NCBI RefSeq assembly: GCF_014202275.1
Contig: NZ_JACHGF010000008.1
Span: forward strand, 186,001 to 250,000
Reading direction: 5' to 3'
Length of the DNA: 64,000 nt
DNA from: Rhabdobacter roseus
GTDB lineage: Bacteria > Bacteroidota > Bacteroidia > Cytophagales > Spirosomataceae
Shown: one piece after another, positions 59,185 to 64,000 of the stretch
Layout: each line of letters starts with the position of its first letter
Position numbering within the stretch: the first letter of the stretch is position 1
The notes under the pieces: model-generated
Database searches by the model: none
The model's input: the letters and a program-made list of their open reading frames with translations, nothing else
Told to the model about the DNA's origin: nothing
Translations under genes and position numbers: made by a program

Positions 59185-61020
59185 TTAAAACGTCTTATTA
59201 CACCACCGCAGGCTTAGCTGAGCACCGAGCCAGAAATAGGTACGGCGGGAGCCGCTGGGCTGGCCCACCCAGAGGGGCTCGATCCAGGGCTGCTCCGAGG
59301 CGACGAGCCCCCGGTACGGGCTACGCAGCAGATTGAAGGTAGGCCCGAGCGACAGCGCCATCCGTGAAGTTAGTTTCTTTTCCAAAGCCACCGCCAGCCG
59401 GTAGTGATGAACCCGCTCCTGCCGGAGGAAGCGGCGCTGGATGGCCAGGCGGCTGCCGGTGAGGTCGGCGTTGAGCATCCAGCTGCGGGGCCGGGGGCGG
59501 CCCAGGAGCCGGGCGGTACCCAGGCCGTAGCCCAGACTACCCAGGGGTTTGCCCGGAGCAAAGGCATTGAAGCTGAGGATAAAAATATTGTAAAAAGCCG
59601 GTACGCCGGTTTTGAAGGTGGTACTGAAATAATGCAGCTCGTCGGTAGAAATTTCGAAGCGTCGGTAGCCGTTTTTTCTGATAAAACTCAAGTACCCAAA
59701 GGGCGTCGTGGCCGACGAGTCAGCGTAGTTGATAAACCCAAGCTGGTGGCCGCTGAGTACGGTACGGGCATAATTGAGCCCGCCGGAAACCTGCCAGCCG
59801 CGGAGGTTCCGGCCTGCGGCATTGCCCGCGGAAGCGATCTGGACGCCCGTTACGTCTTCGGCCGTAATGTTGAAAGTACCCGCCGCCTGCATGCCGTTGA
59901 GGCTCCCAATGGTGATATTGCCAAAGCCCGCCAGCTGCGCCCCGTCGACATCGCGACCTACTACATTACCAAGCCCCGCCAACTGCGCGCCTCGTACGTT
60001 CCAGCGGACCATGTTGAGGCCCAAACCTACCTCCAGCGCATCGACCCCCAGCGAGTAACCCGCCACGAGATTCAGCGAAAAGGTATTGATGACGTTGCCG
60101 CTCAGCTGTTGATTGGTACCTATAAACGGAATGATGGAAGCCTGGAAAGTACGGTAAAGGGTGTCGGTGATGTTTTCGGTGTGAATGGCCTGGCGGGTAG
60201 AGGAAAAAGCGTACACGAGGCCGTCCCGTACTTTGAGCAAATGCTCCTGAAAGGTACGTGGAGCGTAGTTTTTTTGTTGCTGCGTCGTATCCGGGTACTT
60301 TTGCGGTACAGGTACTTTGGTAGCGGGCGGAGGCACGGGCGCCAAAACAACCTGGGGGTACTCCAGGGTACTTTTGGCGGAGTCGCGCCGGGCCAGGGTA
60401 CGCGGGGTAGTTGGGGTGAGCGCCATCAGCGTATCGGCCGTGAGCTCGAGGGTCAACAGGGTGTTGTCGCGGCGGCTCCGTACGTCTACCGTACGGGCCA
60501 GGTACCCTTCTTTTCGGATTTCCAGTTGTAGTTGTGTCGGGGCAGTGGGCAGCCGGATCTTGTAGTAGCCGTACTGATTGCTGACGGTCGAAGCCAGGGT
60601 AGTTGGCTCGTAAACACTGGCGTTGGTGAGCGGATCACCCGTTTTGTAGTCCAGAATGTAGCCGTTGAGCAGGAAACTTTCGGGCGGGCTAGTCTCGGCC
60701 ACGGCTACTTTTTTTAGGATAATGTACTTGCGTTTTTCCTTAAACGCCACGGTCCCTTTGAACAAATCGGTCAGGATGGTGCGGACGGCCTGGTTGGAGG
60801 CATTGACCGACACCCGGCTTTGTACGTCGATGGCGTCGGGACTATACGCAAAGCTGAAGCCGCCCTTCTCGCCAATTTGCCGAAGTACCTCGTCGAGCCG
60901 CTCGTTGCTGACCCGCAGGCTGATCTTCTTTTCCAGCAGCGGCTGCGCCGCCGCCTCCACGACGAGCAGGCAGCTCCATACCGTCAGGCTAATTATTGGA
61001 TATGAGAAAAAACGCTTCAA
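59185..61020 (-). CDS. STN and carboxypeptidase-regulatory domain protein with LA_2272-type surface repeats
   Basis: A 611-residue exported protein. It must begin with the TTG at 61020, since a stop lies just upstream in frame and no ATG is available. Signal peptide to about 26 (EAAAQ), STN domain (about 30-105: KKISLRVSNERLDEVLRQIGEKGGFSFAYSPDAIDV), carboxypeptidase-regulatory-like domain (about 115-195), Pro-rich linker, then from about 320 repeats of the kind VRGAQLAGLGNVVGRDVDGAQLAGFGN (LA_2272-type, about 19 residues each), and a barrel-like end. Third gene after sigma and FecR, 18 bp from FecR, in the place where a SusC receptor normally stands. STN normally touches FecR, so it probably is the signal-giving surface partner of this sigma system (inference). 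Confidence 0.78.
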   Translation of the reverse strand: MKRFFSYPIISLTVWSCLLVVEAAAQPLLEKKISLRVSNERLDEVLRQIGEKGGFSFAYSPDAIDVQSRVSVNASNQAVRTILTDLFKGTVAFKEKRKYIILKKVAVAETSPPESFLLNGYILDYKTGDPLTNASVYEPTTLASTVSNQYGYYKIRLPTAPTQLQLEIRKEGYLARTVDVRSRRDNTLLTLELTADTLMALTPTTPRTLARRDSAKSTLEYPQVVLAPVPPPATKVPVPQKYPDTTQQQKNYAPRTFQEHLLKVRDGLVYAFSSTRQAIHTENITDTLYRTFQASIIPFIGTNQQLSGNVINTFSLNLVAGYSLGVDALEVGLGLNMVRWNVRGAQLAGLGNVVGRDVDGAQLAGFGNITIGSLNGMQAAGTFNITAEDVTGVQIASAGNAAGRNLRGWQVSGGLNYARTVLSGHQLGFINYADSSATTPFGYLSFIRKNGYRRFEISTDELHYFSTTFKTGVPAFYNIFILSFNAFAPGKPLGSLGYGLGTARLLGRPRPRSWMLNADLTGSRLAIQRRFLRQERVHHYRLAVALEKKLTSRMALSLGPTFNLLRSPYRGLVASEQPWIEPLWVGQPSGSRRTYFWLGAQLSLRWCNKTF

Positions 61021-61038
61021 AGTAGGCAGATCATGTAT

Positions 61039-62076
61039 TTATAAGCTCGACTGGCAGGCGGTACCTTCCAGCCGGTAGGTGGTACCCTCCTGCTGAACGC
61101 GCAGGTCCAGGGCTTCGGCAATGACCGAAAGTACCACGTCCAGCGACTCGCGCTCGAAGCGCCACGTAAACCGGCAGTGGGCCAGCTGCGCGTTGCCCAG
61201 GCGAACGTCGGCGTGGTAGCCGTCGCGCAGGGAAGCCACGATGTCGGCCAGGGGCGTGGCCTGAAAATCAAAAACCTGCGTGCGGTAGGCGCCTATGTTG
61301 GGGTCGGCCAGGAGGGGGCGAAGTACCGTATCGGCCTCGACGGCTACGCCTTCCCCCGGTGCCAGTACGGCCTTGCGCGAGGCTTTGGCAACTTCCACGC
61401 GGCCCGTTTTTACGTCTACCCGCACGGCTTCGTCGTAGGCTTTTACGTTAAACGAAGTACCCAGTACCCGCACTTCCGTTCCGTTGGCGTCGATCACGAA
61501 GGGGTGCGTGGCGTCGGGTTGCACGTCGAAAAAAGCCTCGCCCCGCAGCGACACGGCGCGCGTATCCCCGGGCAGGCCATCGGAGTAGGTGAGGGTGGAG
61601 TGGTAGTTGAGAAATACCTTCGTGCCGTCGGGAAGTACCTTCTCAAAAGTGTTATCGTGGGTCGTGATGGTAACGAGTTGCGTGGGCTGCGTGCGGTTCA
61701 GCAACAACCAGCTAAAGCTCACCACCAGCAGCGCCACGACGGCCGCCGCCCAGTAGCCTGGTGCGAGCCGCCGGGTAGGAAGCGGTTTTTCGGAAGCCGC
61801 CGCTGGGTGCAAGGGGCGCTGAATGACCTCAGGTACCTGGGGCTTGTGCATCCGAGACCGAACGTTTTGCCAGGCAGCGTCGGTATCTACCCGGAGACGA
61901 TCCGGACGCAGGCTGCCGTTGCTTTCCCAGAGTTTGCGGTAGCCCGCCAGCTCATCGGCGCGCTCGGGCGAGGCTTCCAGCCAGAGCCGCACCCGCTCGA
62001 TTTCGTCGGCGGTGGCGGTATTGGCCAGGTAGCGGGCCAATAGTTCGTCGGACAGATGTAGGTTAGAAGCACTCAT
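61039..62076 (-). CDS. FecR-family anti-sigma/sigma regulator
   Basis: A 345-residue inner-membrane protein: N-terminal FecR domain (about 8-70: LSDELLARYLANTATADEIERVRLWLEASPERADELAGYRKLW), one membrane helix at about 106-126 (YWAAAVVALLVVSFSWLLL), a periplasmic FecR domain (about 135-250: DNTFEKVLPDGTKVFLNYHSTLTYSDGLPGDTRAVSLRGEAFFDVQPDATHPFVI) and the DUF4974 C-terminus (about 260-340). It holds the ECF factor inactive until the outer-membrane partner signals. Its ATG overlaps the sigma stop (ATGA, 62073-62076). Partner downstream is the STN/surface-repeat protein instead of a SusC. Confidence 0.92.
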   Translation of the reverse strand: MSASNLHLSDELLARYLANTATADEIERVRLWLEASPERADELAGYRKLWESNGSLRPDRLRVDTDAAWQNVRSRMHKPQVPEVIQRPLHPAAASEKPLPTRRLAPGYWAAAVVALLVVSFSWLLLNRTQPTQLVTITTHDNTFEKVLPDGTKVFLNYHSTLTYSDGLPGDTRAVSLRGEAFFDVQPDATHPFVIDANGTEVRVLGTSFNVKAYDEAVRVDVKTGRVEVAKASRKAVLAPGEGVAVEADTVLRPLLADPNIGAYRTQVFDFQATPLADIVASLRDGYHADVRLGNAQLAHCRFTWRFERESLDVVLSVIAEALDLRVQQEGTTYRLEGTACQSSL

Positions 62077-62762
62077 CCTGCGTACAGCTCAGCATAACGG
62101 ATTAACAACATACAGGTACCTATCCATAGCAACGACGGCAGGTAGTCGGCGAGTTCGCTGCGGAGCACGCGCAGCGCTTTCCCGATCTGGTTCTCGACGG
62201 TCTTGACCGAAATCCGCAGCCGGTCGGCGATTTCCTGGTACTTCAGTTCCTCAAACCGACTCATCCGGAACACCAGCTGGCACTGCTCCGGCAGGCGGCT
62301 CACGGCCTGCTCGATCCGCTCCTCCAGCTCGTAGCCATTGAGGGCGTCGGCTACGGGCTCGTAGCCGACGGGCTGGTAGTAGACGGTGTATTCGCGGTGG
62401 GCTTCCCGTACTTTATAGTGCTTCAGGCGGTTGAGGCAATGGTTATGCACGGCCCGGTAGAGATAGGCTTTCAGCGAGAGCGTGATCTCCAGCTCTTCGC
62501 GCTTTTCCCACAGGTTCAGAAACACCGTTTGCACCATCTCTTCGGCGTCGTCCTGGTCTTTCAGGAGCGAATGCGCGTAGTGACACAGACGCTCGTAGTA
62601 GGTACGAAACATCTGCTCGAAGGAAGGCTCGTGGCCTTGCCGGATGGCGCTTACGATTTCTGTATCGCTTAGAGACACGCGGTGCGGGAGTTTTTTTGCC
62701 CACAAAAATACAGAATCTCTTTCGTTAACAGCTTCGCGAATTGTAGGAACGGTCGCTACCAC
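62073..62762 (-). CDS. ECF RNA polymerase sigma factor (Bacteroides expansion type)
   Basis: Up to 229 residues. Region 2 lies at about 45-110 (FEQMFRTYYERLCHYAHSLLKDQDDAEEMVQTVFLNLWEKREEL) and region 4 at about 150-210 (SRLPEQCQLVFRMSRFEELKYQEIADRLRISVKTVENQIGKALRVLR), followed by a hydrophobic tail LPSLLWIGTCMLLI often seen in this group. The start is unsure: GTG 62762 is the first, GTG 62678 (VSLSDTEI) gives the usual length. First gene of the sigma-FecR-STN operon. Divergent from the head-GIN gene across a nested inverted repeat. Confidence 0.88.
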   Translation of the reverse strand: MVATVPTIREAVNERDSVFLWAKKLPHRVSLSDTEIVSAIRQGHEPSFEQMFRTYYERLCHYAHSLLKDQDDAEEMVQTVFLNLWEKREELEITLSLKAYLYRAVHNHCLNRLKHYKVREAHREYTVYYQPVGYEPVADALNGYELEERIEQAVSRLPEQCQLVFRMSRFEELKYQEIADRLRISVKTVENQIGKALRVLRSELADYLPSLLWIGTCMLLIRYAELYAG

Positions 62763-62781
62763 GTTTGAATTTCATTTCTTC

Positions 62782-62864
62782 CTTGACAACCCGGCCACCA
62801 AGTACCCCTACGCCCAGAAAAAAAATAAGGGGACGTAGGGGGGAAGCTTTTCCGGGTTGTCAAG
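62782..62864. repeat. Nested inverted repeat between divergent sigma and head-GIN genes
   Basis: Outer arms CTTGACAACCCGG (62782-62794) and CCGGGTTGTCAAG (62852-62864) pair perfectly over 13 bp; inner arms CCCCTACG (62805-62812) and CGTAGGGG (62834-62841) pair perfectly over 8 bp. It could fold as a cruciform or be a small inverted-repeat element. It lies 20 bp upstream of the GTG 62762 start and 76 bp upstream of the head-GIN start. Confidence 0.8.
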
Positions 62865-62940
62865 AAGGAAAGGGGCGAGCCACGATCCCGCCCCGAGTAG
62901 TATTTTTTAATTCTAACCAGTACCAGATCATCTATTAGCC

Positions 62941-63678
62941 ATGAAAAAAATTCATCCCATCGTCGTACTTCGTCTTTTTGTTGTGGGTTTGCTACTGAGC
63001 ATGCAGTCGTGTATTTACATCAATTCCGGCGACAACGCCATTCCGCCCCGGGGTGTAAGTACCCGCGATTTTAACGTAACCAATTTTGACCAGCTCGAAA
63101 TGGGCGACGCCTTTCGGATCCACGTGCGGCAGGGAAATACCTTTCGGCTGTCGGCTACGGGCGAGCTCAACGACCTCGACGACCTGGATGTCTTTACCGA
63201 GCGCAACGGCAACCTGGTGATCCGCTACCGCAACAGCTGGCGCAATCGCCGCCAACGCATGGACATCGACGTAACGTTGCCCGCGCTGCGGGGCGTAAAT
63301 TTCTCGGGGGCCACGGAGTCAACGATAGAGGGCTTCGAAAACGCACGGGTACTTGACGTCCGCCTGTCGGGGGCTTCCAAGGCCAGCTTCACGGGCTCGG
63401 CCGAGCAGCTGAACATGGATCTGTCGGGGGCGTCGGAACTGACGCTGCGGGGCGACGGCAAGTACCTCGATGGCAATCTGACGGGCGCTTCCCAGCTCCT
63501 GGGCTTTGATTACCGGGTGGAGGAGTCGGATTTGGGGCTTTCCGGCGCGAGCCGGGCGCGGGTGTGGGTGACGCGCTTCCTGAAAGTAGACGCCAGCGGA
63601 GCCAGCAACGTACGCTACAAAGGTAGCCCGTCCATCGAGCAGCGGCTGTCGGGCGGAAGCAGCATCTCGCGGGATTAG
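62941..63678 (+). CDS. Head-GIN domain (DUF2807) lipoprotein
   Basis: A 245-residue exported lipoprotein (lipobox MQSC, Cys24). The rest is a right-handed beta-helix of the DUF2807/head-GIN family: RDFNVTNFDQLEMGDAFRIHVRQGNTFRLSATGELNDLDDL at the start and repeats of the kind VRLSGASKASFTG...MDLSGASELTLRG...GLSGASRARV, one turn each. Surface proteins, role unknown; common in Bacteroidota. A GC-rich hairpin follows 19 bp after the stop. Confidence 0.9.
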   Translation: MKKIHPIVVLRLFVVGLLLSMQSCIYINSGDNAIPPRGVSTRDFNVTNFDQLEMGDAFRIHVRQGNTFRLSATGELNDLDDLDVFTERNGNLVIRYRNSWRNRRQRMDIDVTLPALRGVNFSGATESTIEGFENARVLDVRLSGASKASFTGSAEQLNMDLSGASELTLRGDGKYLDGNLTGASQLLGFDYRVEESDLGLSGASRARVWVTRFLKVDASGASNVRYKGSPSIEQRLSGGSSISRD

Positions 63679-63697
63679 TTCTTTGCAATAATTCAAC

Positions 63698-63729
63698 CAG
63701 TAGGGCCAGGCAAGTGTCTGGCCCTACTG
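63698..63729 (+). terminator. Terminator hairpin after the head-GIN gene
   Basis: CAGTAGGGCCAG (63698-63709) pairs perfectly with CTGGCCCTACTG (63718-63729), 12-bp stem and 8-nt loop GCAAGTGT. A clear transcription end before the next gene. Confidence 0.85.
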
Positions 63730-63764
63730 TTAATGGAAAGTGAAACATTCAAAAAAATACCTGC

Positions 63765-64000
63765 ATGAAAAAAATACTACTTCTGCTGCTGGTAGGTCAG
63801 ATTAGCTTTTGCAGGGCGAACGGGGCACCCAGTAACGAAAAGCTGCGGATCGCGATGAATAAAAACGTCGAACTACTGGGCCTAGGGTACTTTATTGGCT
63901 TTGAAGGAGTCGATATCGAAACCAAGACGGTTGAGATAAACGGCCAGCAAGTACCTAAGAAAGAGCGGCACGCCTACGGCTACTACCTCTACCAAAAGTA
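63765..64000 (+). CDS. Secreted protein, partial at right edge (DUF4932-like, tentative)
   Basis: The frame opens with ATG at 63765, a signal peptide (MKKILLLLLVGQISFC) and continues ANGAPSNEKLRIAMNKNVELLGLGYFIGFEGVD to the window end, 78 codons. The phrase NKNVELLGLGYFIGFEG recalls DUF4932 proteins, which I mention with low confidence. The rest lies outside the window. Confidence 0.5.
   Translation, partial: MKKILLLLLVGQISFCRANGAPSNEKLRIAMNKNVELLGLGYFIGFEGVDIETKTVEINGQQVPKKERHAYGYYLYQK

Overview
The window reads as chromosomal DNA of an aerobic, glycan-degrading member of the Bacteroidota, most likely order Cytophagales (Dyadobacter/Spirosoma/Persicitalea-like; an inference from gene content). 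The signs are SusC/SusD pairs, an ECF sigma/FecR cassette, a LruC-domain protein, a head-GIN protein, many lipoproteins, c-type cytochromes and starts without Shine-Dalgarno sequences. No rRNA, tRNA, CRISPR array or recognisable transposase was seen.

Layout. 1-8.3 kb: a phytase-like esterase, an AraC regulator divergent from a YceI/cytochrome c pair with a 21-bp-spaced operator between them, a serine hydrolase, a di-heme peroxidase and an SpmAB-like membrane protein. 8.5-27 kb: a polysaccharide utilisation locus with an MFS transporter, an L-fucose/L-arabinose-isomerase-type enzyme, SusC, SusD, a large unrecognised secreted protein, two tandem GH106-type rhamnosidases, an SGNH esterase and a GntR/UTRA regulator. 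A PIN toxin-antitoxin pair sits inside this operon, bracketed by a 62-bp duplication of the end of the second GH106 gene. 27-34 kb: three secreted proteins, an AraC-TolB-TPR fusion regulator and a LruC-domain protein. 34-41 kb: a flavin monooxygenase and ethanolamine-type permease, then an MFS transporter and a large cytochrome dehydrogenase. 41-44 kb: an AT-rich patch with an Arr rifampin ADP-ribosyltransferase and an AAC(3)-I-type acetyltransferase in tandem. 44-46 kb: a GH43 gene broken by one in-frame TGA, PpnP and a DUF3592 protein. 46.4-49.9 kb: another AT-richer module (lipoprotein, ECF sigma factor, sigma-linked membrane protein) between two ~97-bp structured direct repeats. 49.9-64 kb: a LolC/E permease, NamZ and NagB (wall-sugar recycling), NadE, a large CotH/lamin-tail protein, a sigma-FecR-STN cassette in which the usual SusC receptor is replaced by an STN/surface-repeat protein, a head-GIN protein and the start of one further secreted protein.

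The most striking signal is a short iterated motif built on GTAC (AAAGTACC/GGTACTTT, often GGTACC). It is scattered through genes and spacers on both strands, several-fold above chance in many stretches, and near or below chance in the AT-rich patches that look acquired. It often appears as face-to-face pairs forming long hairpins. It resembles in behaviour the highly iterated palindromes of cyanobacteria or the uptake sequences of competent bacteria; its role here is unknown.

Other leads: two direct-repeat operators beside AraC-type regulators, a shared palindromic operator in front of the transporter and isomerase genes, and a family of CACCAACAAA hairpins.
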